A stretch of 64,000 nt of DNA, from positions 124,001 through 188,000 of the forward strand of contig NZ_KQ465106.1 of assembly GCF_001308875.1 (NCBI RefSeq), given 5' to 3'. The notes beneath the pieces are model-generated. The model made no database searches. It saw only the letters and a list, made by a program, of their open reading frames with translations, and was not told where the DNA came from. Shown here piece by piece: positions 46,263 through 55,017 of this stretch. This stretch comes from Lysinibacillus sp. ZYM-1 (GTDB lineage: Bacteria; Bacillota; Bacilli; Bacillales_A; Planococcaceae). Numbering within the stretch: the first letter of the stretch is position 1; every line of letters starts with the position of its first letter. Position numbers and translations under genes: made by a program.

Positions 46263-47093
46263 ATGAAGAAGTGGTTTGCAGTGATTGGTGATCCAATTGA
46301 ACATTCAAAATCACCGGCCATGCATAATGTTTGGTTTGAGGAAACGTCCATTGATGCGACATATATTCCGATACATGTATCTTCTGAGCAATTAGAGTCA
46401 GCGGTTGCTGGCTTGAAAACTTTAGGGGCAAGTGGCTGGAATGTGACAATACCTCATAAAACAGCAATCATTCCCTATTTAGATGAGCTAGATGAGTTAG
46501 CGCTAAAAATGGGAGCAGTGAATACAGTAGTACGAACAACAGAAGGAAAGCTGAAAGGCTATAATACAGATGGAATTGGTTTTGTTCGTTCACTAGAGGA
46601 AGCAGTAGGTTCGTCTCATAAAGACAAGCCAGTGTTACTTGTTGGTGCTGGTGGCGCTGCTCGCGGTATAGCCTTTGCCATGTGGCAGCAAGGCTATAAC
46701 CACATGACCATTGCTAATCGTACCGTAGCCAATGCACAAGCTATTGTGGATGAGATGGGTATGGGCTGTGCAATTTCATTAAAGGAAGCGGAAGAAACAT
46801 TAGCTGATTTCAGCATTATTGTGCAAATGACATCGGCAGGCCTTGCTACGGGCAATTTTTCAATGCCGTTTTCCTTAAATCGGCTTACGAAAGGAGCAAT
46901 TGTTGCGGATATTGTGTATAATCCATTAATGACGCCTTTTTTACAAGCGGCTGAAGAAAAAGGGGCAACGATTGTTACAGGTTTAGGAATGTTTGTGCAT
47001 CAAGGAGCAATTGCTTTTGAGCACTGGTTAGGAAACTATCCAAATACAAATTCAATGATTGCGCAGTTAAAGGCGCAATTAGGAGGAAACTAA
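46263..47093 (+). CDS. aroE: Shikimate dehydrogenase
   Basis: A 276-residue NADP-dependent enzyme reducing 3-dehydroshikimate to shikimate. The substrate site has SKSPAMHN near 14-21 and NVTIPHKTAI with the catalytic lysine near 67. The cofactor loop is GAGGAARG near 128-135, and the C-terminal GLGMFVHQGAIAFE closes the site. ATG after AGGGACTAGGAA. It lies inside the yqe operon as in B. subtilis. Confidence 0.96.
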   Translation: MKKWFAVIGDPIEHSKSPAMHNVWFEETSIDATYIPIHVSSEQLESAVAGLKTLGASGWNVTIPHKTAIIPYLDELDELALKMGAVNTVVRTTEGKLKGYNTDGIGFVRSLEEAVGSSHKDKPVLLVGAGGAARGIAFAMWQQGYNHMTIANRTVANAQAIVDEMGMGCAISLKEAEETLADFSIIVQMTSAGLATGNFSMPFSLNRLTKGAIVADIVYNPLMTPFLQAAEEKGATIVTGLGMFVHQGAIAFEHWLGNYPNTNSMIAQLKAQLGGN

Positions 47094-47098
47094 TTTTT

Positions 47099-47401
47099 AT
47101 GTTAACAGGTAAACAAAAACGTTTTTTACGTGCAGAAGCACACCATTTAACACCAATTTTCCAAGTAGGAAAAGGTGGCGTAAATGATGAAATGACTAAG
47201 CAAATTCGTGAGGCTTTAGAAGTACGTGAACTGATTAAAGTGCGTATTTTAGATAATTGTGAAGAAGATAAACATGAAGTGGCAGAAGCACTTGCAACAG
47301 GTGCACATGCAGAGCTTGTCCAATTAATCGGCCTTACAGTTGTTTTATATAAAGAGTCACGCAATCAAAAAAAGATTGTATTACCAAAAGCAACGAAATA
47401 A
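47099..47401 (+). CDS. yqeI: YhbY/CRM-family RNA-binding protein YqeI
   Basis: A 100-residue CRM-domain protein linked to large-subunit ribosome assembly. The start MLTGKQKRFLRAEAHHL and the GxxG-type loop FQVGKGGVND mark the family, with LIKVRILDN and LVQLIGLTVVLYK forming later strands. The ATG comes only 5 bases after aroE, with AGGAGG in the aroE end. Confidence 0.93.
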   Translation: MLTGKQKRFLRAEAHHLTPIFQVGKGGVNDEMTKQIREALEVRELIKVRILDNCEEDKHEVAEALATGAHAELVQLIGLTVVLYKESRNQKKIVLPKATK

Positions 47402-47410
47402 GGTGAGACG

Positions 47411-48001
47411 ATGAAAAGGGTCGGTTTACTAGGCGGCACGTTCAATCCTCCGCATATGGGGCATTTAATGATGGCAAATGAGGTATTTCATGCATTGCAA
47501 CTTGATGAAATCCGCTTTATGCCAAATGCCATACCACCACATAAGCAAGCACGTTTTGATGCCAGTAATGTCGAACGCCTTGAAATGGTCAAACGTGCGA
47601 TTCGTCCATTTTCTTATTTTTCAGTAGAGTCGTATGAGGTTGACAAGGGTGGCGTATCCTATTCCTATGAGACACTTTCTGCATTGTGTAGAAGAGAACC
47701 TAATGTGAAATTCTACTTTATCATCGGTGGCGATATGATTGATTCGCTACACACATGGCATTGTATAGAGCAATTAGTGGAACTTGTACAATTTGTTGGC
47801 GTAAAGCGTCCAGGAACAGCAGCAATTACAGAGTACCCTATACTTATGGTGGAGGTGCCTCAAATCGATTTATCGTCCACACTGGTTCGTGAACGCCTTG
47901 CGACTGGAGGAACGGTGACATTTTTACTACCAATAGCGGTAGAGACGTTCATACGAGAGGAAGGTCTTTATGGAACGCGAACAGTATTTAGCGGCGATTA
48001 A
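47411..48001 (+). CDS. nadD: Nicotinate-nucleotide adenylyltransferase
   Basis: A 196-residue nucleotidyltransferase making deamido-NAD from NaMN and ATP. The T/HxGH motif appears in GGTFNPPHMGHLMMANEV near 8-25, and ISSTxxR as IDLSSTLVRERL near 153-164. ATG after AAGGTGAGACG. The 3' end overlaps yqeK by 32 bases. Confidence 0.96.
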   Translation: MKRVGLLGGTFNPPHMGHLMMANEVFHALQLDEIRFMPNAIPPHKQARFDASNVERLEMVKRAIRPFSYFSVESYEVDKGGVSYSYETLSALCRREPNVKFYFIIGGDMIDSLHTWHCIEQLVELVQFVGVKRPGTAAITEYPILMVEVPQIDLSSTLVRERLATGGTVTFLLPIAVETFIREEGLYGTRTVFSGD

Positions 48002-48542
48002 GCCCAGAATGCCGGAAAAACGTTATATTCATACAATTGGTGTAATGGAAACGGCCATCGATCTAGCACGAAAGTACGGCGAGGATGAGAAAAAAGCTGA
48101 GATAGCTGCAATCCTTCATGATATTGCTAAATATGCAGATATGGAGTGGATGGAGAACATCGTCCGAGCTGAAAAATTAGATGCCCGACTCATTGGCTGG
48201 GGTAGTGAATTACTGCATGGCCCAGTTGGTGCATATATTGTAGAAAGCGAATTTGGCATCAATGATGAGGAGTTGTTGAATGCTATTCGTTTCCATACAA
48301 CAGGGCGACCTGGTATGAGTCGTTTAGAAAAAATCATTTTTGTCGCAGATATGATTGAACCGAATCGTCAATTTGATGGTGTGGAGCGTCTACGCAAAAA
48401 AGCGCAAAAAAATTTGGATAAGGCAATGAGTGCGTGTGTCCGTCATACATTGGCATTTTTAATAGACACAAAGCAGCCTATTTATCCATTATCAATAGAA
48501 TGTTATAACGATATGATGAACAGAGAGGATAGTGAAGGATGA
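47970..48542 (+). CDS. yqeK: HD-domain nucleotidase YqeK (Ap4A hydrolase type)
   Basis: A 190-residue HD-domain metal hydrolase. Histidine in KRYIHTIGVMETA, the HD pair in AAILHDIAKYADM, and later HGPVGAYIV and IRFHTTGRPGMSRLEKIIFVAD. Family members hydrolyse Ap4A symmetrically. The ATG lies inside nadD after GAGGAAGGTC, so translation is coupled; the stop overlaps rsfS (GGATGA). Confidence 0.94.
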   Translation: MEREQYLAAIKPRMPEKRYIHTIGVMETAIDLARKYGEDEKKAEIAAILHDIAKYADMEWMENIVRAEKLDARLIGWGSELLHGPVGAYIVESEFGINDEELLNAIRFHTTGRPGMSRLEKIIFVADMIEPNRQFDGVERLRKKAQKNLDKAMSACVRHTLAFLIDTKQPIYPLSIECYNDMMNREDSEG

Positions 48543-48883
48543 CTTCAACTTTATTACAAGCAGCGTACAAAGCAATTGACGACAAACATGGTGAGGATAT
48601 TGTCGTTTTAAATATGCAAGGAATTTCCCTTTTAGCAGATTATTTTATCATTGCACATGGTAACTCAGATCGTCAGGTGCAAGCGATTGCACGTGAATTA
48701 CAAGATGTAGCTGAAAAAGATGGCTATGAAATTCGCCGTGTCGAAGGTTTTGATGGAGCTCGTTGGGTTCTTGTAGACTTAGGAGATGTAGTAGCACACG
48801 TATTCCATAAAGATGAGCGTGCTTATTATAATTTAGAGCGTCTATGGGGCGATGCACCACAATTAGACATGCCAGAGGCCTAA
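48539..48883 (+). CDS. rsfS: Ribosomal silencing factor
   Basis: A 114-residue RsfS (YqeL/Iojap) protein that binds L14 and blocks 30S-50S joining when nutrients are scarce. Landmarks DIVVLNMQGISLLADYFII, GNSDRQVQAIA, EGFDGARWVLVDLGDVVAHVF and YYNLERLWGDA. ATG overlaps the yqeK stop; the stop TAA is followed directly by the yqeM GTG. Confidence 0.96.
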   Translation: MTSTLLQAAYKAIDDKHGEDIVVLNMQGISLLADYFIIAHGNSDRQVQAIARELQDVAEKDGYEIRRVEGFDGARWVLVDLGDVVAHVFHKDERAYYNLERLWGDAPQLDMPEA

Positions 48884-49624
48884 GTGAGTAGTTACGAGCG
48901 CTTCGCCCATGTCTATGATGAGCTACAAACGGATATTCCTTACAATCTTTATGTAGATTGGGTTGTACAGCATGCACCAAGTAGCCAATACAAAACGCTA
49001 TTAGACATTGGTTGTGGCACTGGTGTGCTTAGCTTGTTATTTGCACAGGCTGGCTACAAAATCAGCGGTGTTGATTTATCAGAAGAGATGCTTTCCTTTG
49101 CGACTGAGCGTTTTGCTGATGCAGGATACGATGCCCCGTTTTATTGTATGTCCATGGATGAACTTGATGGCTTTGAGGCAGTAGACGTGGTCACAATTGC
49201 CATTGATTCTCTGAATTATGTTGTAGAGGAGCAAGCAGTCTATTCGACATTAGAACGGATTTATCAAGCATTACGTGATGGTGGCCAGCTGTTTTTTGAC
49301 GTCCACTCTCTATTTAAGATGACGGAGATCTTTTTAGATGGTCCATTTACGTATGACAATGGTGACATTAGTTATGTATGGCATACAGAGGCCGGAGATT
49401 TAGAGCACTCCATTATCCATCAAATGACTTTTTATGTGCGTGATGCTGCAAGTGATTTATATGAACGTTTTGATGAGGAGCATATTCAACGTACGTTTCC
49501 TATCGAACAATATATGACTTGGCTTCACGCCATTGGCTTTAGTGATGTGGAAGTCACAGCAGACTTTAATGACGGAGCACCTGAATATGAAAGTGAACGC
49601 ATTTTTATTCGTGCGGTGAAATAA
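48884..49624 (+). CDS. yqeM: Class I SAM methyltransferase YqeM
   Basis: A 246-residue Rossmann methyltransferase. SAM motif I is LLDIGCGTGVLSLLFAQAGY near 39-58, the acidic loop GVDLSEEML, and motif VVTIAIDSLNYV. The GTG start follows the rsfS stop without any gap. Target unknown. It is the last gene of the yqe string and ends in a terminator. Confidence 0.92.
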   Translation: MSSYERFAHVYDELQTDIPYNLYVDWVVQHAPSSQYKTLLDIGCGTGVLSLLFAQAGYKISGVDLSEEMLSFATERFADAGYDAPFYCMSMDELDGFEAVDVVTIAIDSLNYVVEEQAVYSTLERIYQALRDGGQLFFDVHSLFKMTEIFLDGPFTYDNGDISYVWHTEAGDLEHSIIHQMTFYVRDAASDLYERFDEEHIQRTFPIEQYMTWLHAIGFSDVEVTADFNDGAPEYESERIFIRAVK

Positions 49625-49635
49625 ATATAGAGAAG

Positions 49636-49667
49636 TGCCACACTGCCTATCGACAGTGTGGCTTTTT
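49636..49667 (+). terminator. Terminator of the yqe operon
   Basis: GCCACACTG and CAGTGTGGC form a 9-bp GC-rich stem with an 8-base loop, then TTTTT. Confidence 0.92.
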
Positions 49668-49676
49668 GTAGTAGAA

Positions 49677-49754
49677 CAGATGGATAGAGTAGCTGAAGTG
49701 ATGGATAGAACAGTTGAACAGACGGATAGAATAGCCAAAGTGATGGATAAAACG
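49677..49754 (+). repeat. 21-bp degenerate tandem repeat, about 3.7 copies
   Basis: Four units begin at 49677, 49698, 49719 and 49740, each with a GATGGATAGA-like core. Units alternate CAG/GTG starts, as if a 42-bp pair had been duplicated. In one plus frame the array encodes heptads (MDRVAEV, MDRTVEQ, TDRIAKV, MDK) inside a 39-codon ORF at 49680-49799 that lacks a ribosome binding site. It lies where B. subtilis has comER. Confidence 0.75.
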
Positions 49755-49856
49755 TTTTTCGCTATCGTTATCGGTTATAGGTTTTCAATAAGTGGGTGAT
49801 AGTGTATGATGAATTTACCTCCATATGATTCCCTTTTGCATTGAAAGGATGGTACT

Positions 49857-50489
49857 ATGTTGCAATCTTTATGGCAAAAGTACAAAAAAAGTATGTTAAT
49901 CCCTAGCATACTAGTAATCAGTGGACTACTTTTTTACTTCTATTTTTCGAATTCTGACTCTTCACATCCCCAAGAAGAGCTCATCGAAACCATCCAACCT
50001 ATTGAAGAAATAAATTTAATTGAATCTGCTGAGGAAGCGGTCCAACAGCAGGTATTTGTTGATATAAAGGGTGCTGTTATGTATCCGGGCGTTTATGAGC
50101 TTCAGTCAGACCAACGTATTATCGATGCTGTTCAGCTTGCAGGTGGTTATATGGAGAATGCAGATACTCAGTACGTCAATCATGCACAAAAGGTACAGGA
50201 CGAAATGGTGATTTATATTCCCATAAAAGGTGAACAGCTTGGAGATGTATCCACTAATCTTTTAATGTTGCCTACGGAAAGTCAAAATAAGGAACAAAAG
50301 ATTAATATCAACATAGCTGATGTGGAGACTCTTACAACGCTACCAGGAATCGGCCCCTCAAAAGCGCAAAGTATTCTTAGCTATCGGGAGGAAAACGGAC
50401 GCTTTCAAACCATTGATGATTTAAGAAATGTTAGTGGTATTGGTGATAAAACATTTGAGAAGTTAAAGGACTCTATTACCGTTAAGTAA
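49857..50489 (+). CDS. comEA: Competence DNA receptor ComEA
   Basis: A 210-residue membrane-anchored DNA-binding protein for transformation. One N-terminal span (MLIPSILVISGLLFYFYF) near 11-28, an acidic linker, a SLBB/oligomerisation domain with QQVFVDIKGAVMYPGVYELQ near 62-81, and a C-terminal double helix-hairpin-helix with TLPGIGPSKAQSIL and NVSGIGDKTFEKL. ATG after AAAGGATGG. It binds incoming dsDNA and hands it to ComEC. Confidence 0.96.
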   Translation: MLQSLWQKYKKSMLIPSILVISGLLFYFYFSNSDSSHPQEELIETIQPIEEINLIESAEEAVQQQVFVDIKGAVMYPGVYELQSDQRIIDAVQLAGGYMENADTQYVNHAQKVQDEMVIYIPIKGEQLGDVSTNLLMLPTESQNKEQKININIADVETLTTLPGIGPSKAQSILSYREENGRFQTIDDLRNVSGIGDKTFEKLKDSITVK

Positions 50490-50509
50490 ACCTTGTAGCT
50501 TCTGAGATA

Positions 50510-50539
50510 TTGACGCCCCTTTTCCAAAAGGGCTACACT
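50510..50539 (+). promoter_or_regulatory. Candidate comEB-comEC promoter with palindrome in the spacer
   Basis: TTGACG (50510-50515), 18 bp, TACACT (50534-50539). The spacer carries the palindrome CCCTTTTCCAAAAGGG (50517-50532), which could be an operator or a stem ending the comEA message. No T-run follows, so it is not a classic terminator. Confidence 0.5.
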
Positions 50540-50596
50540 ATAGTAGAAAAGCAACAAAATATTAAACTTGTAAGGCATAATTTTGGAGGTAGTCAT

Positions 50597-51166
50597 ATGG
50601 AGCGAATTACTTGGGATCAATTTTTTATGGCACAAAGCCATTTACTCGCATTGCGCAGTACATGTACAAGACTAGCAGTAGGAGCAACCGTTGTCCGTGA
50701 TAAACGAATCATTGCAGGGGGATATAACGGCTCTATAACAGGGGATGAGCATTGTATCGAAAAAGGTTGTTATGTGGTAGACAACCATTGTGTACGTACG
50801 GTCCATGCTGAAATGAATGCGTTACTACAATGTGCTAAATATGGTACACCAACAAAAGGTGCAGATTTATATGTGACTCATTTCCCATGTCTCCCTTGTA
50901 CAAAATCTATTATTCAAGCAGGCATTGAACGTGTTTATTATGCTACTGATTATAAAAATAATTCATTTGCACAGGAACTATTTGAAAAAGCAGGTGTGAC
51001 AGTTGTTCATGTGCCATTTGATGAACGGAAAATCGATTTTTTACGCGATGAAAAACTAGCCTTGTATACAGAGATGCTTCATGAGCTTCGCGAGAACGGA
51101 TTGCCAGCCGAAAAATTGCTTCCGTATGAACAGAAGGTGAGTGCATTATTTGGTATAAAGCTTTAA
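50597..51166 (+). CDS. comEB: ComEB, dCMP deaminase family
   Basis: A 189-residue zinc deaminase of the dCMP deaminase family. Zinc ligands in VRTVHAEMNALLQ (His, with catalytic Glu) and FPCLPCTKSII (two Cys) near 76-105. ATG at 50597 after GGAGGT. Its role in competence is unclear in B. subtilis, though it lies in the comE operon. Its 3' end overlaps the probable comEC start. Confidence 0.95.
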   Translation: MERITWDQFFMAQSHLLALRSTCTRLAVGATVVRDKRIIAGGYNGSITGDEHCIEKGCYVVDNHCVRTVHAEMNALLQCAKYGTPTKGADLYVTHFPCLPCTKSIIQAGIERVYYATDYKNNSFAQELFEKAGVTVVHVPFDERKIDFLRDEKLALYTEMLHELRENGLPAEKLLPYEQKVSALFGIKL

Positions 51167-53454
51167 GACATAAATGGATTTATGTAGCGCTTGCTGTCCT
51201 TATAGCTTCCGTAGCGGCCCACAAGGCGGCATTGCTACTCGTATTATTACTTCTTTTAGCCCTGTGGCTCATCTTAAAGGGTGAGTCACGATTTTTAGCT
51301 ACGATTGTGTTGACTAGTGGCTTATTATCGCATTTTTTTCTTGCCACTCAGTTGATGGAACCCTCCCCTCTACCGTCATCTTTCCCTTTAACTTGGTCAA
51401 GCGACTATAAAATAAGCGGTCAAAAGCTCCGCGGATTTGCTACAACAACAAACGGTCAAAAGTTATATGCAGTGTATACGTTTTCTTCAGAACAAGAAAA
51501 AGTTTATTATGAACATACATCCATAACGGGGATGACGTATCTTGCAAAAGGTGAGCTTATGGCTCCTTCTCCGGCAGCCCACGAATATGCCTTTTCCATG
51601 TCGAATTATTTAACGAGTAAGGGAGCAATGGGTATTGTTGAAATCACGAGTTGGACCTACATTGAAAAGCAAAATTCCCCCTCCGTATTTCTCGCTAAAA
51701 TAAGATACCAGATGAAAAGGCATATCGAGATGACATTTCCAAAGTCACTAGTAGCAGAGGCTCAAGCCCTTCTTATTGGGGTGCAGGATCAAATGGATGA
51801 CGAGCTGCAACGCGCCTATCAAAAGCTAGGTATAACTCATTTATTTGCAATCTCTGGCTTACATGTGGCGCTGCTGTCATGGCTATTTTTTGAAGGATTA
51901 CTTCGAATAGGTATTCGCAAAGAAATGGCCACAATTGCCTTGCTGATCTTCCTACCTATATACGGCGTAATTGCAGGGGGGGCACCTTCCGTATGGCGAG
52001 CGGTTTCGGTAGTGGAAATCATGATGTTGTTACGTTATTTGAAATGGAAGCTGTCAATCGATGATGCACTCCCTATTAGCTTTGTAGGCTTTGTTTTACT
52101 TGAACCAGGCGTAATTTATCAAATTGGTTTCCAACTGTCCTATTTAGCAACCGCTAGTATTATTTATTCTAGTATTATTTTAAAACAGACGAGCAACTGG
52201 TTGTCACGTTCTTTTTTTGTCACATTCGTATGTCAGCTTCTCGTTTATCCTTTATTACTTCATCATTTTTACGAACTATCCATCTCCTCGTTTTTAGTAA
52301 ATATTATCTTCGTTCCATTGTTTTCATTCATTATTTTACCTTTTAATATTGTGGTATTTGTTCTAACCTATATTTCTTTGCCACTAGCAAACTTGTTCTT
52401 TGCTGGTTACGAGCCGCTCCGTAATGCGCTTACTGCTGTGATTTTTTATATACAAGAGCTACCTTTTCAATTATGGTCACCAGGTAAACCCTCCATTTGG
52501 CTGAGTTGTTTAGCAATGCTAAGTGTTCTCTTATGTCTTTATTTCCTAGAAACAAGACGTTTTGGGAAGGCGCTTGTTGTGTTAGTCATCCCAGCCGTCT
52601 GGATTCATCTTTACCCCATGCTGTATAGCGACACAAAGATAACGTTTTTAAATGTAGGGCAGGGAGATTGCACTGTTATTGAATTACCATTTAGGGACGC
52701 TGTATACGTCATTGATACGGGTGGTCTTTTGCGCTTTGAGCAAGAGCAATGGAAGAAATCAGATAGAATTTACGAGATAGGGAAACAAGTTGTAGTCCCA
52801 TTCCTAAAAGGAAAGGGGATACGAACCATCGATATTTTAATTGTCACTCATGCGGACGCTGATCATGTAGAAGGAGCGGAAGAAGTTTTACAAGAGATTG
52901 GGATGAAAGAAATTCACGTTACACCTGGTTCATTGGATCAGCCAATTATGAGGGATTTATTAATGGAAGCGAAAAAGCACAATGTTCCCATAAAAGAAAA
53001 GATGAGGGGCACTGCTTGGCAGAAAGGTGAGACAAGCTTTTATTATTTATGGCCCCATGATACCCATTACGAAGGAAATGATGATTCCCTTGTTTTATAC
53101 ATGCAACAGAAGGCGTTTAGAGCGTTATTTACAGGTGATTTAGAGAAGTATGGTGAACAACAGCTAATATTGCATTATGGACCTCTATTAGCGAATATAA
53201 CACTCCTGAAGGCGGGTCATCATGGCAGTAAGACATCTAGTATCGAATCATTTGTAGAGCTCCTACAGCCCCGATTAACGGTTTTCAGTGCTGGGCTTCA
53301 AAATCGTTATGGTCACCCACATGAAGAGGTAGTTGAGCGATTTGCTAGTAGGAATTTAAATACTTTGACAACAGGGTTGGATGGGACCATTGAAGTTCGT
53401 ATTCAGGGTAATCGTTGGATAGTTAGAGCAAAAGAAAAAGACCTTGTCCAATGA
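51148..53454 (+). CDS. comEC: Competence channel ComEC
   Basis: A membrane channel for ssDNA uptake: N-terminal spans, competence domain (QALLIGVQDQMDDELQRAYQ, then ITHLFAISGLHVALLSW), and a C-terminal metallo-beta-lactamase domain with THADADHVEGAEE and LKAGHHGSKTS. The first standard start in frame is TTG 51232, but it has no ribosome binding site and would begin in the first hydrophobic stretch. Upstream the frame stays open into comEB, encoding WYKALRHKWIYVALAV, with AGAAGGTGAG just before ATT codons at 51145/51148. An ATT start would give about 768 residues, close to the 776 of B. subtilis ComEC. Confidence 0.93.
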   Translation: MWYKALRHKWIYVALAVLIASVAAHKAALLLVLLLLLALWLILKGESRFLATIVLTSGLLSHFFLATQLMEPSPLPSSFPLTWSSDYKISGQKLRGFATTTNGQKLYAVYTFSSEQEKVYYEHTSITGMTYLAKGELMAPSPAAHEYAFSMSNYLTSKGAMGIVEITSWTYIEKQNSPSVFLAKIRYQMKRHIEMTFPKSLVAEAQALLIGVQDQMDDELQRAYQKLGITHLFAISGLHVALLSWLFFEGLLRIGIRKEMATIALLIFLPIYGVIAGGAPSVWRAVSVVEIMMLLRYLKWKLSIDDALPISFVGFVLLEPGVIYQIGFQLSYLATASIIYSSIILKQTSNWLSRSFFVTFVCQLLVYPLLLHHFYELSISSFLVNIIFVPLFSFIILPFNIVVFVLTYISLPLANLFFAGYEPLRNALTAVIFYIQELPFQLWSPGKPSIWLSCLAMLSVLLCLYFLETRRFGKALVVLVIPAVWIHLYPMLYSDTKITFLNVGQGDCTVIELPFRDAVYVIDTGGLLRFEQEQWKKSDRIYEIGKQVVVPFLKGKGIRTIDILIVTHADADHVEGAEEVLQEIGMKEIHVTPGSLDQPIMRDLLMEAKKHNVPIKEKMRGTAWQKGETSFYYLWPHDTHYEGNDDSLVLYMQQKAFRALFTGDLEKYGEQQLILHYGPLLANITLLKAGHHGSKTSSIESFVELLQPRLTVFSAGLQNRYGHPHEEVVERFASRNLNTLTTGLDGTIEVRIQGNRWIVRAKEKDLVQ

Positions 53455-53466
53455 CCAAGGTCTTTT
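53436..53466. terminator. Bidirectional terminator, comEC and yqzM
   Basis: AAAAGACCTTG (53436-53446) and CAAGGTCTTTT (53456-53466) form an 11-bp stem that includes the comEC stop codon. It serves comEC and the converging yqzM. Confidence 0.85.
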
Positions 53467-53486
53467 GCCTTCGTATTTAAGTCTGA

Positions 53487-53624
53487 TTACTTTGATACGA
53501 ACTCTACTATTGTCGCGATAATAAACATTAGTGTGAAAACGCCAAACGATACACCGAAACCAACACCTGAATCGATAGCATCGTTACGTCGACATTGTAT
53601 GTTTTTTCCTTCAAATGGATTCAT
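53487..53624 (-). CDS. yqzM: YqzM-family small membrane protein
   Basis: A 45-residue protein beginning MNPFEGKNIQCRRNDAID, continuing SGVGFGVSFGVF into a single span (TLMFIIATIVEFV) and ending in SK. This matches B. subtilis YqzM in sequence pattern, length and position between comEC and holA. Minus-strand ATG after GGAGGGATAACA. Function unknown. The region 53625-53909 upstream shows no other gene; a plus-strand open frame over yqzM is a shadow. Confidence 0.88.
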   Translation of the reverse strand: MNPFEGKNIQCRRNDAIDSGVGFGVSFGVFTLMFIIATIVEFVSK

Positions 53625-53909
53625 TGTTATCCCTCCAATTCTGTTATTTATTATAAGACAACATGTACATAAAAGCTATATCGAAAAGGAGAATTCCCCG
53701 TCTGGCAAGGAATCGACACAATTCGGTCAAACTCACTTATGGATATTCATGACACCTTGGTTATCGCTCGACTGGAACTTGATCTTGGATTTGTATGCCA
53801 ATTGTATAGGAAATGAACGCCATTAAGCATGGCACCTATAAAGGTTGCAGCCTGCTCAATTCAGATAAAATCATGTATACTAATAGTATTGCTAGATGGA
53901 GGGAAAATT

Positions 53910-54920
53910 ATGATTTCAACGGTTTGGAATACAATAAAAAAAGGTGAGCTGGCACCAGTATATCTACTATTTGGTGAAGAAAGCTATTTTATAGATGAAA
54001 CCATTAAGCGTATAAAAGAAGCGATGGGACCAGAAGAAGCGCTGGAAATGAATACATTTGATTTAGATGAAGTGCCTGTGGACGCTATCATTGATGAAGC
54101 GGATACCATCCCCTTTTTCTCCGAACGGAAGCTCATTATTGCTAAAAATACTTCATTTTTAAAAGCAACAGAGAAAGGGAAAGAAAAAATCGACCATGAT
54201 GTGAAACGGCTGGAAGCATGGTTGTCCAATCCCTCTGATTTTTCCATAACAGTTTTTATTGCCCCTTATGAAAAGTTAGATGAACGCAAAAAAGTGACAA
54301 AAATGATGAAAGAACATGCTTTCCTTGTACATGCAGAAACACCTAAAGAACAGGATTTAGCCGTATGGATTCAAAGTATTGTCAAGGCACAGGGCAATAG
54401 CATCACACAAGATGCAATCGAACTTCTTGTGACGATGGTTGGGGCGAACATGCTTCAATTACAAATGGAAATAGACAAGCTTACTCTTTATCTAGGTGAA
54501 GGTGGAGAAATCACGGTACCGTTAGTGGAGGATTTAGTGGCAAAAACATTGGAGCAGGATGCCTTTAAAATGCTCAATGCATATTTGGCCAATGATTCGG
54601 TAGGTGCTTTGTCAATTTATCATGATTTATTGCGACAAAAGCAAGAACCTATTATGCTTGTTGGACTACTTGCATCTAATGTTCGTACCATGTCGAATGT
54701 TTTTTATTTGTTGAAGAAAGGGTATCATCCACAACAAATCGCCAAAAATTTAAAAATTCATCCGTATCGTGTCAAATTAATGACTGAGCAGCGTAATCGT
54801 CCTACAGAAGAAAGTTTACTGAGAGCATTATATCAACTAGCAGAGGTCGATTTACAGCTGAAAACGACAGGGGGGAATCGGGAACGATATTTAGAGCTCT
54901 TTTTACTACGTCAACTTTAA
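53910..54920 (+). CDS. holA: DNA polymerase III delta subunit
   Basis: A 336-residue clamp-loader delta subunit (YqeN). The N-terminal region has GELAPVYLLFGEESYFIDETI, the AAA-like fold continues with PFFSERKLIIAKN, and the C-terminal collar holds LVGLLASNVRTMSNVFYL and LRALYQLAEVDLQLKT. It opens the sliding clamp. ATG at 53910 after TGGAGGGAAAAT; a TATACT at about 53877 is a plausible -10. Confidence 0.95.
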   Translation: MISTVWNTIKKGELAPVYLLFGEESYFIDETIKRIKEAMGPEEALEMNTFDLDEVPVDAIIDEADTIPFFSERKLIIAKNTSFLKATEKGKEKIDHDVKRLEAWLSNPSDFSITVFIAPYEKLDERKKVTKMMKEHAFLVHAETPKEQDLAVWIQSIVKAQGNSITQDAIELLVTMVGANMLQLQMEIDKLTLYLGEGGEITVPLVEDLVAKTLEQDAFKMLNAYLANDSVGALSIYHDLLRQKQEPIMLVGLLASNVRTMSNVFYLLKKGYHPQQIAKNLKIHPYRVKLMTEQRNRPTEESLLRALYQLAEVDLQLKTTGGNRERYLELFLLRQL

Positions 54921-54962
54921 ATACAACAAGCTGTCCAATAATGGACAGCTTGTTGTATTATC
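54921..54962 (+). terminator. Terminator of holA
   Basis: ATACAACAAGCTGTCC and GGACAGCTTGTTGTAT form a perfect 16-bp stem starting right after the stop codon. The T-run is weak. Confidence 0.82.
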
Positions 54963-54973
54963 TATAAAAATTA

Positions 54974-55012
54974 AAAAGACCAGCTACTCTTAATAGAGTA
55001 ACTGATCCTTTA
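54974..55012 (-). terminator. Terminator of rpsT
   Basis: On the minus strand AAAGGATCAGTTACTC pairs with GAGTAGCTGGTCTTT (several G-T pairs) around TATTAA, followed by TTAATTTTT. Confidence 0.75.
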
Positions 55013-55017
55013 AACAA

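Noticed and set aside
49677-49754. Short CRISPR array
   Set aside because: Units are contiguous and degenerate, with no spacers of constant length between them.
53533-53826. 97-codon plus-strand frame before holA
   Set aside because: It runs antisense over yqzM, which matches a known small protein with its own ribosome binding site and terminator.
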